Source of the DNA: Geodermatophilaceae bacterium URHB0062
Lineage (GTDB): Bacteria; Actinomycetota; Actinomycetes; Mycobacteriales; Geodermatophilaceae
Direction: 5' to 3'
DNA: 64,000 nt
Assembly (NCBI GenBank): GCA_000620185.1
Contig: JHVO01000005.1
Span: 124,001 to 188,000, forward strand
Shown here: piece by piece, positions 8,793-17,377 of the stretch
Position numbering within the stretch: position 1 is the stretch's first letter
How the letters are laid out: every line of letters starts with the position of its first letter
Notes under the pieces: generated by a model
Seen by the model: the letters and a program-made list of their open reading frames with translations, nothing else
Database searches by the model: none
Told to the model about the DNA's origin: nothing
Program-made: the position numbers and the translations under genes

Positions 8793-10367
8793 ATGAAGCG
8801 CCCCGCCCAGGCGGCCACCGCCGGTCTCACCGCCCTCGCCGCCGTCGCCGTCCGCGACCTGCTGCAGCGGGAGCACACCCTGCTGCGGAACTTCCCGTTG
8901 CTCGGGCATGCCCGGTACCTGCTGGAGGCGGTCGGGCCCGAGCTGCGGCAGTACCTGGTCGCCGGCAACAACGAGGAGCGGCCCTTCACCCGCGACCAGC
9001 GCCGGTGGGTCTACGCGTCGGCCAAGGGCGACAACAACTACTTCGGCTTCGGCACCGACAACGATCTCGAGTACACGGCCGGCTATCCGGTGATCAAGCA
9101 CCGGACCTTCGGTCGCGCCGTCCCGCCGTCCCGGATCGACGCGCATGCCGACGTCGACCTGCCCTGCGCCAAGGTGCTCGGCGCCGCGCGCGGCCGGGCC
9201 GCCGCGTTCCGGCCGGCCTCCGTCGTCAACATCTCGGCGATGAGCTTCGGCTCGCTGTCCGGGGCGGCCGTCGAGGCGCTCAACCGGGGCGCGGCGCTGG
9301 CCGGCTGCCTGCAGAACACGGGTGAGGGCGGGCTGTCGGCGCACCACCGGCACGGCGGCGACCTGATCTTCCAGATCGGCACCGCCTACTTCGGGTGCCG
9401 CGACGAGCGGGGCCGGTTCGACCTGCAGCGCCTCAAGGACCTGGTGACCGGTGCGCCCGTGCGGGCTCTGGAGATCAAGCTCAGCCAGGGCGCGAAGCCG
9501 GGGCTCGGGGGAGTGCTGCCCGGCCCCAAGGTCTCGGCCGAGATCGCGGCGGTCCGGGGCGTGCCGCAGGGCGTGGACTGCGTGAGCCCCTCCCGGCACG
9601 CCGAGTTCAGCGACGTCGACAGCCTGCTCGACTGGGTGGAGCTGCTGGCCGCCGAGACGGGGCTGCCGGTCGGCATCAAGTCCGCCGTCGGCGACCTCGT
9701 GTTCTGGCAGGAGCTCACCGACGCCATGGTCGCCACCGGCCGGGGCGTGGACTTCGTGACGATCGACGGCGGCGAGGGCGGCACGGGCGCCGCGCCGCTG
9801 ATCTTCACCGACTCGGTGTCGCTGCCCTTCCAGCTCGGGTTCTCACGCGTCTACGCGGAGTTCGCCCGCCGGGGCCTGCAGGACGACGTGGTCTTCATCG
9901 GCGGAGGAAAACTCGGCCTGCCCGACAACGCCGTCGTCGCCTTCGCGCTGGGGTGCGACATGGTCAACGTCGCCCGCGAGGCGATGCTGTCCATCGGCTG
10001 CATCCAGGCGCAGAAGTGCCACACCGATACCTGCCCGACCGGCGTAGCGACCCAGAACGCGTGGCTGTCGCACGGGCTGGACCCAGCGCTGAAGTCGGTC
10101 CGGGCCGCCAACTATGTGAAGACGCTGCGCCGCGACCTGCTCAAGGTCGCCGAGGCGTGCGGCCGCGAGCATCCCGGGTTGATCGAGGCCGACTCCGTGG
10201 AGGTCCTCACCGGGCGGACGGCCTCGGCACCGCTGGACGAGGTGTACGGCTACGAGCAGGGCTGGGGCCTGCCCTCCGCCGCCGATCAGGCCGAGATCGT
10301 GCGGATCATGGCGGGGGAGGCGGAACAGGGCGGGACGGCACCGCCGTCCCCCGACGCGGTCGGCTGA
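8793..10367 (+). CDS. FMN-binding glutamate-synthase-family protein (GltB2-like)
   Basis: This 524-residue protein consists almost wholly of the FMN-binding TIM-barrel domain of glutamate synthase. Hallmarks are VNISAMSFGSLSG (about 144-156), EIKLSQGAKPG, VTIDGGEGGTGAAP and the cysteine-rich CIQAQKCHTDTCPTG (about 404-418), which in this family ligates an Fe-S cluster. The glutaminase domain of full-length GltB is absent, as is usual for this stand-alone subgroup. A hydrophobic N-terminal stretch (AATAGLTALAAVAVRDLL) may be a membrane anchor. The reaction is unknown; a flavin oxidoreductase related to glutamate synthesis is the family label. It appears monocistronic. Confidence 0.85.
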   Translation: MKRPAQAATAGLTALAAVAVRDLLQREHTLLRNFPLLGHARYLLEAVGPELRQYLVAGNNEERPFTRDQRRWVYASAKGDNNYFGFGTDNDLEYTAGYPVIKHRTFGRAVPPSRIDAHADVDLPCAKVLGAARGRAAAFRPASVVNISAMSFGSLSGAAVEALNRGAALAGCLQNTGEGGLSAHHRHGGDLIFQIGTAYFGCRDERGRFDLQRLKDLVTGAPVRALEIKLSQGAKPGLGGVLPGPKVSAEIAAVRGVPQGVDCVSPSRHAEFSDVDSLLDWVELLAAETGLPVGIKSAVGDLVFWQELTDAMVATGRGVDFVTIDGGEGGTGAAPLIFTDSVSLPFQLGFSRVYAEFARRGLQDDVVFIGGGKLGLPDNAVVAFALGCDMVNVAREAMLSIGCIQAQKCHTDTCPTGVATQNAWLSHGLDPALKSVRAANYVKTLRRDLLKVAEACGREHPGLIEADSVEVLTGRTASAPLDEVYGYEQGWGLPSAADQAEIVRIMAGEAEQGGTAPPSPDAVG

Positions 10368-10425
10368 GAAAGGACCCCGTCCTGCTCACCGCTCGCAACC
10401 TCGCGGCGAGCCTCTGGACGGCGCC

Positions 10426-11052
10426 TTAGCCGCCAGTCCGGCGGAGGAGCTCCTCGAACGGCGTGGGGTCGGCGAAGGGATCGACCGGCCGGGCGCCGGC
10501 CGGCCGGCCGGCGACGAGGTCGGCCAGCTCGCCGGCGGCCCGCTCGATGCGGTCGGCCAGCGCGCTGTCCACACCACCGCCGCCCGCCCAGTCCTCCGAG
10601 GCCGCGAACACCCCGGTGGGGACGGCGACCGCGCGGAGGTAGGCGAACAGCGGACGCAGGGCGTGGTCGAGGGCCAGCGAGTGGCGCGCCGTGCCGGCCG
10701 TCGCGGCGAGCAGCACCGGCTTGCCGGTCAGCGCGTCCTTGTCCAGGACGTCGAAGAACGTCTTGAACAGGCCGCTGTAGGACGCCGAGAAGATCGGGGT
10801 CACCGCGATGAGTCCGTCCGCGCCGGTGACCGTGTCGATCGCCCCACGCAGCGAGGAGTTCGGGAAGCCGGTGAGCAGGTTGTCGGCGAGGTCGCGGGCG
10901 TGCTCGCGCAGCTCGACGGTCTCGACCGTGGCGTCGTCCCCGCGGCTGCGCAGCGCCGCCACCACGGCGCTGGTCAGCCGGTCGGCCAGCAGCCGGGTCG
11001 ACGACGGGTTGCTCAGGCCGGCGCTGACGACGGCGAGCGTGCGGGTGGCCAT
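10426..11052 (-). CDS. NAD(P)H-dependent FMN reductase (CE1759 family)
   Basis: The 208-residue flavodoxin-like protein has an N-terminal VVSAGLSNPSSTRLLADRL, the phosphate-binding loop of NADPH-dependent FMN reductases. VTPIFSASYSGLFKTFFD is the flavin/dimer segment of the SsuE/ChrR fold. The next gene upstream encodes a luciferase-like monooxygenase, and the two touch: this ATG ends at 11050 where the partner's stop begins at 11052. The reductase would supply reduced FMN to that monooxygenase, the known two-component arrangement. One promoter upstream of the monooxygenase, with a MarR-type palindrome, should drive both. Confidence 0.88.
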   Translation of the reverse strand: MATRTLAVVSAGLSNPSSTRLLADRLTSAVVAALRSRGDDATVETVELREHARDLADNLLTGFPNSSLRGAIDTVTGADGLIAVTPIFSASYSGLFKTFFDVLDKDALTGKPVLLAATAGTARHSLALDHALRPLFAYLRAVAVPTGVFAASEDWAGGGGVDSALADRIERAAGELADLVAGRPAGARPVDPFADPTPFEELLRRTGG

Positions 11053-12209
11053 CAGGCCTCCACCTCCTCGCGCGACTGGCCGGGGGCCTTGCCAGTCACA
11101 CTGTCGGCGGCGGCGTACACGGTCGCGTCCCGCGATCCACCGGCCGCGGCGACCCGGCTGGCGTGGGTCGGCGCGTCGGGCACGTGCGCTGGCTTCAGGG
11201 CGGCGAACTCGCGCCGGAGCACCGGCACGACCTCCTCGCCGAGGATGTCGAGCTGCTCGAGCACGGTCTTCAGCGGCAGGCCGGCGTGGTCGATGAGGAA
11301 CAGCTGGCGCTGGTAGTCACCGACGTAGTCGCGGAAGCTGAGGGTCCGCTCGATCACCTGCTGCGGGCTGCCGACGGTCAGCGGGGTCTCGCGGCTGAAG
11401 TCCTCCAGCGAGGGACCGTGCCCGTAGACGGGCGCGTTGTCGAAGTAGGGCCGGAACTCAGCGACGGCGTCCTGGCTGTTCCTCCGCATGAACACCTGCC
11501 CGCCGAGGCCGACGATCGCCTGGTCGGCGGCGCCGTGGCCGTAGTGCTCGTACCGGCGGCGGTACAGCTCGACCATCCGCTGGGTGTGCTCCTTCGGCCA
11601 GAAGATGTGGTTGTGGAAGAAGCCGTCGCCGTAGTAGGCGGCCTGCTCGGCGATCTGCGGGCTGCGGATCGAGCCGTGCCAGACGAACGGCGGGACGCCG
11701 TCCAGCGGGCGGGGCGTCGAGGTGAACCCCTGCAGCGGCGTGCGGAACTGGCCTTGCCAGTCGACGACGTCCTCGGTCCACAGCCGGCGCAGCAGCGCGT
11801 AGTTCTCGACGGCGAGCGGGATGCCGTTGCGGATGTCCTGGCCGAACCAGGGGTAGACCGGCCCGGTGTTGCCGCGGCCCATCATCAGGTCGACGCGGCC
11901 GCCGGCGAGGTGCTGGAGCAGCGCGTAGTCCTCGGCGATCTTCACCGGGTCGTTGGTGGTGATCAGCGTCGTGGACGTCGACAGCTGCAGCCGCGAGGTC
12001 TTCGCGGCGATGTAGCCCAGGTAGGTGGTGGGCGAGGACATGACGAACGGCGGGTTGTGGTGCTCGCCGGTCGCGAAGACGTCGAGGCCCACCTCCTCGG
12101 CCTTGAGCGCGATCGCCACCATCGCCTTGATCCGCTCCGCCTCGGTGGGCGTGCGCCCCGTCGTGGGGTCGGTCGTGACGTCGCTGACCGTGAAGATCCC
12201 GAACTGCAT
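11052..12209 (-). CDS. LLM-class flavin-dependent oxidoreductase (CE1758 family)
   Basis: The 385-residue protein is a bacterial-luciferase-like TIM barrel: MQFGIFTVSDV at the start, VGLDVFATGEHHNPPFV (EHH is typical of the LLM class), then GGRVDLMMGRGNTG and VWHGSIRSPQIAEQAAYYGDGFF. It is expected to oxygenate or oxidise an organic substrate with FMNH2 from the flavin reductase encoded immediately downstream. ATG 12209 is chosen because GGAG sits six bases before it; the frame extends ten codons further, but that part lies in the operator. The physiological substrate is unknown. Confidence 0.88.
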   Translation of the reverse strand: MQFGIFTVSDVTTDPTTGRTPTEAERIKAMVAIALKAEEVGLDVFATGEHHNPPFVMSSPTTYLGYIAAKTSRLQLSTSTTLITTNDPVKIAEDYALLQHLAGGRVDLMMGRGNTGPVYPWFGQDIRNGIPLAVENYALLRRLWTEDVVDWQGQFRTPLQGFTSTPRPLDGVPPFVWHGSIRSPQIAEQAAYYGDGFFHNHIFWPKEHTQRMVELYRRRYEHYGHGAADQAIVGLGGQVFMRRNSQDAVAEFRPYFDNAPVYGHGPSLEDFSRETPLTVGSPQQVIERTLSFRDYVGDYQRQLFLIDHAGLPLKTVLEQLDILGEEVVPVLRREFAALKPAHVPDAPTHASRVAAAGGSRDATVYAAADSVTGKAPGQSREEVEA

Positions 12210-12224
12210 CTCGTGCTCCGATGT

Positions 12225-12242
12225 TAGTTGAGAGTGCAACTA
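12225..12242. promoter_or_regulatory. MarR-type operator, TAGTTG-N6-CAACTA
   Basis: This perfect 6-base inverted repeat TAGTTG-AGAGTG-CAACTA starts 16 bases upstream of the LLM oxidoreductase ATG. AGTTG-N6-CAACT is a classic MarR-family half-site arrangement, and these LLM/FMN-reductase pairs often lie beside a MarR gene. None is present here, so the regulator would have to act from elsewhere. The palindrome is directly visible; the regulator class is inferred. Confidence 0.6.
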
Positions 12243-12315
12243 CTGCTCGGCTCAACACTGCCGTACCCCCGCCTATGCCCGCCCGCCGGAACCGGGCTCC
12301 CGTCGTCCGGAGGAC

Positions 12316-12362
12316 GGCTCGGTACGTGGCTCGGTACGTGGCTCGGTACGTGGCTTGTACGT
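12316..12362. repeat. 12-base tandem direct repeat, nearly four copies
   Basis: GGCTCGGTACGT is repeated three times exactly (12316-12327, 12328-12339, 12340-12351), followed by an 11-base degenerate copy (GGCTTGTACGT). It lies in the 281-base gap between the divergent LLM gene and the DivIVA-like gene, about 75 bases beyond the MarR-type palindrome. Each unit contains the self-complementary GTAC. It could be a slippage product or an array of protein sites. Confidence 0.85.
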
Positions 12363-12490
12363 GGGGTAGCGGAGTCGGTACGCGGCGCTGGGCTACGCCG
12401 GGGAGGGCACGGAGTTGTACCGAATCGTGATCTCCGCCTCCGCGCCCTCTGGCAATGTCCGCCTCCCTACCACTTCCCAGGGGGATCCGG

Positions 12491-13366
12491 ATGGGTGTGC
12501 ACACCGAGGAAGAACCGGCCGACGTCGGCCAACCGGAACCGGAGGGGGCTGGGGCGATGCTCGCTCCGCTGCGCCGGATCAACGTCTCCGGCGACCTGGA
12601 CGACCTGCTCGACCACCGGCCCTCCTTCCGCGTGCGCCTGCACGGCTACGACCGCCTCCAGGTCGACAACTACGCGACCTGGGTGGAGTCGGAGTTGGCC
12701 GCGACCCGGCGGCAGAGCAGTCATCTCCTGGCGCGCTACGGGCGCTGCGCAGCGGAGCTCGAGCAGCTCCGGCGTGCCCGGCCGCGGCGCGTGCCGCAGC
12801 TCGCACCGGTTGCCGAGCGCCTGGGTGAGATGTTGCGGGTCGCGGCGGAGGAGGCCGCGGAGATCAGGGCCACCGGCGTGGACGAGGCCGAGCGGCTCGT
12901 GGCCGAGGCCCGCGCCGAGGCCGACGCCCGCCTGCGGAACGTCGAGTCGATCCGGCAGGCCGCCGTGGCCGCCGCCGAGGAGGTCCGCCGGGAGCGCTCG
13001 GAGGCCTCGGGCGTGCTCGCCCGGGCCCGCGCCGAGGCGGCCGACCTGCTGCGCGAGGCGGCGGCCGAGCGGGAGCGGCTGGCCCACGAGGCCGTCGCCC
13101 GCCGAGCCGAGGAGGACGACCGCGCGCGCCGGCAGCGCGAGGCGGCGGACGCGGCAGCGGCCGCTCGGCTGGCCGCGGCGCGGGCGGAGGTCGAGGAGAT
13201 GTGCCGGCAGCGGGACGAGGCCCAGGCCACCCTGCACCGGCTGACCGCCCGCATCGGCGAGGCGCTCCAGGTCGTCGCGTCCGCGGCGTCGGACACCTCG
13301 TCCTCCTCCGCCGAGGTCGCGGTGCTGGCGTCCCGGCGGGAGCCGCTGGCGACCTCGGCGTCCTGA
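12491..13366 (+). CDS. DivIVA-like coiled-coil protein
   Basis: The 291-residue protein has a DivIVA-type N-terminal block (residues about 32-65: FRVRLHGYDRLQVDNYATWVE). A long Ala/Glu/Arg-rich coiled coil fills residues about 70-265. DivIVA/Wag31-like proteins bind curved membrane at poles and septa and recruit growth machinery. This one is shorter than Wag31 in its conserved head and resembles the many DivIVA paralogues of actinobacteria, so the cellular role is inferred. ATG 12491 has AGGGGG six bases before it; an ATG twelve codons upstream has no such site. It probably forms its own unit, since the stress-protein gene downstream has its own SD. Confidence 0.7.
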   Translation: MGVHTEEEPADVGQPEPEGAGAMLAPLRRINVSGDLDDLLDHRPSFRVRLHGYDRLQVDNYATWVESELAATRRQSSHLLARYGRCAAELEQLRRARPRRVPQLAPVAERLGEMLRVAAEEAAEIRATGVDEAERLVAEARAEADARLRNVESIRQAAVAAAEEVRRERSEASGVLARARAEAADLLREAAAERERLAHEAVARRAEEDDRARRQREAADAAAAARLAAARAEVEEMCRQRDEAQATLHRLTARIGEALQVVASAASDTSSSSAEVAVLASRREPLATSAS

Positions 13367-13457
13367 GCAGGCGGCGCCCCTCGGCTCCGTCGCGGGGCGT
13401 GGATGGCAGTCTGCCCGCAACGCCGCCGGTGCCGGGGGCGGGACGAGGAGGAATGCG

Positions 13458-13958
13458 GTGGACGACGTGACCGAGGTGGTGCACCTCGAAGGCGGCATCC
13501 TGGTGGGGCACGACGGTTCCAAGTGCGCGCAGGAGGCTCTCGGTTGGGCCGCCCGGCTCGCGGCCCGCGCCGACATGGACCTGCACGTGCTCCGCGCCTG
13601 GTCGCTGATGACCGCACCGCGGCCGAGCAGTTGGTCGCCGGGTTACGTGCCCCCGCTCGCGGAGTACGAGCAGGCCGTCCACGACGAGCTCTCGCGGCAT
13701 GTGGCGGCGGCCGGGCTGGACCCGGCCGTGCGGGTCACCTGCCACGTCGTGCACACCTCGCCCGCCCAGGGCATGATCGCCGCCGCGGCGGGCGCCGACC
13801 TCCTGGTCGTCGGTGCGCGCGGGCGCGGGGGTTTCGCCGGGCTGCTGCTCGGCTCGGTCAGCGACCAGGTCGTGCACCACGCGCCGTGCCCGGTGACGGT
13901 GGTGCGTCCCGGCTACAGCACGCGGAAGGTGGCGACCGAGGCCGACAGCCCCGCGTGA
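13458..13958 (+). CDS. universal stress protein (UspA family, ATP-binding type)
   Basis: The 166-residue single Usp domain begins GGILVGHDGSKCAQEALGWA (residues about 12-31). Its C-terminal nucleotide motif is GARGRGGFAGLLLGSVS, which fits the G-2x-G-9x-G(S/T) pattern of ATP-binding Usp proteins, then APCPVTVVRP. Such proteins respond to starvation, hypoxia or redox stress in actinobacteria. GTG 13458 follows GAGGAGG at good spacing. The stop overlaps the GTG of the next gene (GTGA), so the two are translationally coupled. Confidence 0.9.
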   Translation: MDDVTEVVHLEGGILVGHDGSKCAQEALGWAARLAARADMDLHVLRAWSLMTAPRPSSWSPGYVPPLAEYEQAVHDELSRHVAAAGLDPAVRVTCHVVHTSPAQGMIAAAAGADLLVVGARGRGGFAGLLLGSVSDQVVHHAPCPVTVVRPGYSTRKVATEADSPA

Positions 13959-14893
13959 CGGAGCGGGGCTTCGACGGTGTGACCCTGCTGCCGCTGGGCG
14001 GCACCGGTCCGGAGGACGTGCTCGTCGACCGGCACGGGCGGGTCTACGCCGGTCTGGACGACGGCCGGATCGTCCGGACGGCGGCCGTGGGCGCGCCGGT
14101 GGAGACCGTGGCGCGCGTGCCGGGGCGGCCGCTGGGCCTGGAGTTCCTCGGCGACGACGAGCTGCTGGTGTGCGCCTCCGACGCCGGACTGCTGGCCGTG
14201 TCCCTGGGCAGCGGCGCCGTCCGCGTCCTGACCGATCGGGCGGCCGGGCGGCCGCTGGGAGCGGTGAACAACGCCGCCGTGGCCGCCGACGGCACGATCT
14301 TCTTCACCGATTCCTCCCAGCGCTTCCCCATCCCGCAGTGGCGCGCCGACCTGGTGCAGCGGACACGGAGCGGCCGGCTGTTCCGGCGCTCCCCGGACGG
14401 GGAGGTGAGCGAGCTGCTCGGCGGACTCGAGTTGGCCAACGGCGTGGCCCTGGCGCGGGACGAGAGCTACGTGGCGGTGGCCGAGACGGGCGCCCGTCGG
14501 CTGCACCGGGTCTGGCTCACCGGCGCCCGCGCCGGCACCAGCGAGCTCTTCGGAACTCGGCTCAGCGGTTATCCGGACAACATCGCGCTCGGCTCCGACG
14601 GGCTGATCTGGATCGCGGTGCCCGCCCCCGCGGCCCCACAGCTGCGGAGGATCCAGGCGCTGCCGAAGCCGGTGCGGATCTTGTTGACGAAAATCCCGCC
14701 GCGGCTGCAGCCCGCGGCCGAGCCCACCGTCAGCGCCGTGGCGGTGGACGACGACGGGCGCGTGGTGCACGAGTTCCGCGGCCGGATCGAGGGGTTCCGG
14801 TTCCTCACGGGTGTGCGGGAACGCGACGGGAGACTGTGGCTGGGCAGCCTCGAGGGCGGCGCCGTCGGGACGCTGGACATCGCCGCGCCCTGA
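13955..14893 (+). CDS. SMP-30/strictosidine-synthase-like beta-propeller protein
   Basis: This 312-residue protein has repeated propeller strands: PEDVLVDRHGRVYAGLDDGRI, GAVNNAAVAADGTIFFTDSS, LANGVALARDESYVAVAETG and YPDNIALGSDGLIWIAVP. These match the gluconolactonase/strictosidine-synthase-like superfamily (six-bladed, metal-dependent lactonase or esterase fold). The FTDSS block with N and D residues in the central channel fits metal binding. GTG 13955 overlaps the upstream Usp stop by four bases. The flavin monooxygenase that follows makes lactones or esters in characterised relatives, so hydrolysis of its product is a reasonable but unproven idea. Confidence 0.8.
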   Translation: MTERGFDGVTLLPLGGTGPEDVLVDRHGRVYAGLDDGRIVRTAAVGAPVETVARVPGRPLGLEFLGDDELLVCASDAGLLAVSLGSGAVRVLTDRAAGRPLGAVNNAAVAADGTIFFTDSSQRFPIPQWRADLVQRTRSGRLFRRSPDGEVSELLGGLELANGVALARDESYVAVAETGARRLHRVWLTGARAGTSELFGTRLSGYPDNIALGSDGLIWIAVPAPAAPQLRRIQALPKPVRILLTKIPPRLQPAAEPTVSAVAVDDDGRVVHEFRGRIEGFRFLTGVRERDGRLWLGSLEGGAVGTLDIAAP

Positions 14894-15036
14894 CCCCCGC
14901 GGGCGGCTCGAGCACGGCCGTGCACCGCGCACCCGGCCGTCGACTCGACGCGGTGTCGATACCGTGCAGCCGGGCACAGTCCCGCGACCGTTCACCCCGA
15001 GTGCGGGCCCGTGCCGGGCCCGGTCCTGGAGTTCTG

Positions 15037-16515
15037 ATGGCAACCGAGCACGTGGACGTCCTCATCGTCGGGGCGGGCCTCTCCGGCATCGGCGCCGCCT
15101 GCCACCTGCAGGCGGAGTGCCCCGGCAAGAGCTACGCCATCCTGGAGTCCCGTGGCGCGATCGGCGGCACCTGGGACCTGTTCCGCTATCCCGGCGTCCG
15201 CTCCGACTCCGACATGTTCACCCTCGGCTACGCCTTCCGGCCGTGGACGGACTCCACGGCGATCGCCGACGGTCCCTCGATCCGGCGCTACATCGAGGAG
15301 ACGGCGAGCGAGCACGGCGTCCGAGACAAGATCCGTTTCCACCACCAGGTGGTGTCGGCCGCCTGGTCGTCGGAGGACGCGCGCTGGACGGTGACGGCCC
15401 GGCGGAGCGACACGGGCGACACCGTCGAGATCACCTGCTCCTGGCTGTCGGTCTGCGCCGGCTACTACCGCTACGACGAGGGCTTCCGGCCGCCGTTCGA
15501 GGGGGAGGAGCGGTTCGCCGGCCGGTTCGTGCATCCGCAGCACTGGCCCGAGGACCTCGACCTCACCGGCAAGCGGGTCGTCGTCATCGGCAGCGGAGCA
15601 ACCGCCGTCACGCTGGTGCCGAGCCTGGCCGAGGTCGCGGAGCACGTCACGATGCTGCAGCGGACGCCGAGCTACGTCCTGTCGCTGCCCGGCCGCGACC
15701 CCCTCGCGCAGGCGCTTCGCGCCCGGCTGCCCGCGCGGATCGCCTACTCGGTCGTGCGCTGGAAGAACGTGCTGACCTCGGCGGCGTTATATCAGTTCAG
15801 CCGGCGGTGGCCCGCCGCCGCCCGCGGGGTCCTCCGCCGGATGACGCAGAAGCAACTGCCGGGCGTCGACGTCGACACGCACTTCAATCCGCCGTACGAC
15901 CCGTGGGACCAGCGCCTGTGCCTCGTGCCCGACGGCGACCTGTTCCGCGTGCTGCGATCCGGCAAGGCCTCGATCGCGACCGACCGCATCGCCGGGTTCA
16001 CCGAGACGGGCATCGCGCTCGAGTCCGGCGAGCACCTCGACGCCGACGTCGTCGTCACCGCGACCGGCCTGAACCTGCTGCCGATGGGTGGCATGTCGCT
16101 GACCGTCGACGGTGCTCCGGTCGACGTCCCCGAGACCGTCTCCTACAAGGGCATGATGCTGTCCGGCGTGCCCAATTTCACGCTGGTCATCGGCTACACG
16201 AACGCCTCGTGGACGCTGAAGGCCGACCTGGTCAACGGCTACGTCTGCCGCTTGATCAACCACCTCGACCGGCACGGCTACGTCGCAGCGACCCCCGTGG
16301 CGCCCCCCGAGGGCGGTCACGAGCCGTTCCTCGACCTCTCGTCGGGGTACGTGCAGCGCAGCCTGGCGAAGCTGCCGAAGCAGGGCTCGCACACGCCGTG
16401 GCGGCTGCACCAGAACTATCTGCGGGACGTCGCCCTGATGCGCAGGGGCCCGCTGGACGACGCGGGCATGACCTTCCAGCGCGCCGCGGTCCGCATCGAA
16501 CGGTCGGCCGCCTGA
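15037..16515 (+). CDS. flavin-containing (Baeyer-Villiger-type) monooxygenase, EthA-like
   Basis: The 492-residue protein binds FAD through VGAGLSGIGAA (about 11-21) and NADPH through VVIGSGATAVTLVP (about 184-197). Between them lies FAGRFVHPQHWP, an exact match to the Baeyer-Villiger fingerprint FxGxxxHxxxWP. The sequence resembles mycobacterial EthA, which oxidises ketones and activates ethionamide. Such enzymes insert oxygen beside a carbonyl to give esters or lactones. ATG 15037 starts MATEHVDVLIVGAG. Its TGA overlaps the ATG of the following SDR (ATGA), a pairing common for ketone/alcohol oxidation. The native substrate is unknown. Confidence 0.88.
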   Translation: MATEHVDVLIVGAGLSGIGAACHLQAECPGKSYAILESRGAIGGTWDLFRYPGVRSDSDMFTLGYAFRPWTDSTAIADGPSIRRYIEETASEHGVRDKIRFHHQVVSAAWSSEDARWTVTARRSDTGDTVEITCSWLSVCAGYYRYDEGFRPPFEGEERFAGRFVHPQHWPEDLDLTGKRVVVIGSGATAVTLVPSLAEVAEHVTMLQRTPSYVLSLPGRDPLAQALRARLPARIAYSVVRWKNVLTSAALYQFSRRWPAAARGVLRRMTQKQLPGVDVDTHFNPPYDPWDQRLCLVPDGDLFRVLRSGKASIATDRIAGFTETGIALESGEHLDADVVVTATGLNLLPMGGMSLTVDGAPVDVPETVSYKGMMLSGVPNFTLVIGYTNASWTLKADLVNGYVCRLINHLDRHGYVAATPVAPPEGGHEPFLDLSSGYVQRSLAKLPKQGSHTPWRLHQNYLRDVALMRRGPLDDAGMTFQRAAVRIERSAA

Positions 16516-17354
16516 TGCGGCCCTACGCGTTCGCGGGGGGCGCGGCCGTCGTCACCGGCGCGGCGAGTGGCATCGGGGAGGCCCTCGCGACCCAGCTGGC
16601 GGCCCGGGGCAGCAATCTCGTCCTGGTCGACCGGGACGCCGACCGGCTCTGTGCCGTCGCCGACACCCTGCGAACGGCGCACCCGGGGCTGGCCGTCGAC
16701 AGATACGTGGTCGACCTGTCGGACGACGAGGCGACCGACCGGTTCGCCACGACGCTGGCCGTCGAGCACCCCGAGACGACGCTGCTGGTCAATAACGCCG
16801 GCGTGGCCCTGGGCGGCCGCTTCGACCAGGTGACCCTCGAGGAGTTCGACTGGGTTCTTGCGGTCAACTTCCGGGCCGTCGTGCGGCTGACCCACGCGAT
16901 GCTGCCGGCGCTCAAGGCGCACCCGGGCTCGCACCTGGTCAACGTGTCCAGTGTGTTCGGCATCTTCGCCCCCGCCGGGCAGGCCGCCTACTCGGCCAGC
17001 AAGTTCGCCGTCCGCGGGTTCACCGAGGCGGTGCGGCACGAGCTGGCCGAGAACGGGATCGGCGTGACGGTCGTGCACCCCGGCGGGATCAGGACCCGGA
17101 TCGCGGTGTCGGCGCGGACCGGCTCCGGCGTCTCGATCGAGGAGTACGAACGTGGGCGCAGGCAGTTCGCCAAGCTGCTGAGGATGGACCCCGCCGTCGC
17201 GGCGGGCCGGATCATGGCGGCGATCGAGAACCGCCGGTCGCGGCTGCTCATCGGCTGGAGCGCGAAGGTCCCTGACGTCCTGGTGCGGCTGATGCCCGGG
17301 TCGTACTGGACGCTCGTCGCCCGCCGCGCCGGCCGGCCCGCGCCCAGGGGCTGA
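16515..17354 (+). CDS. short-chain dehydrogenase/reductase (SDR)
   Basis: This 279-residue classical SDR has the cofactor motif TGAASGIG (about 15-22), NNAG (about 93-96) and the catalytic YSASK (about 158-162) after VNVSSVFG. Its length and the C-terminal RRSRLLIGWSAKVPDVLVRLMP resemble mycobacterial SDRs found beside EthA-like monooxygenases. The four-base overlap with the monooxygenase stop indicates coupled translation. It would plausibly oxidise an alcohol to the ketone used by that monooxygenase, or reduce an aldehyde; this is inference from context. Confidence 0.88.
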   Translation: MRPYAFAGGAAVVTGAASGIGEALATQLAARGSNLVLVDRDADRLCAVADTLRTAHPGLAVDRYVVDLSDDEATDRFATTLAVEHPETTLLVNNAGVALGGRFDQVTLEEFDWVLAVNFRAVVRLTHAMLPALKAHPGSHLVNVSSVFGIFAPAGQAAYSASKFAVRGFTEAVRHELAENGIGVTVVHPGGIRTRIAVSARTGSGVSIEEYERGRRQFAKLLRMDPAVAAGRIMAAIENRRSRLLIGWSAKVPDVLVRLMPGSYWTLVARRAGRPAPRG

Positions 17355-17377
17355 GCCCCCTCCGGGACACTGGCGCC

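Noticed and set aside
12316-12362. CRISPR-like array
   Set aside because: The repeats are 12 bases with no spacers between them, so it is a tandem direct repeat.
14089-14900. minus-strand frames opposite the propeller gene
   Set aside because: No motifs or SD. The plus-strand frame has repeated propeller strands.
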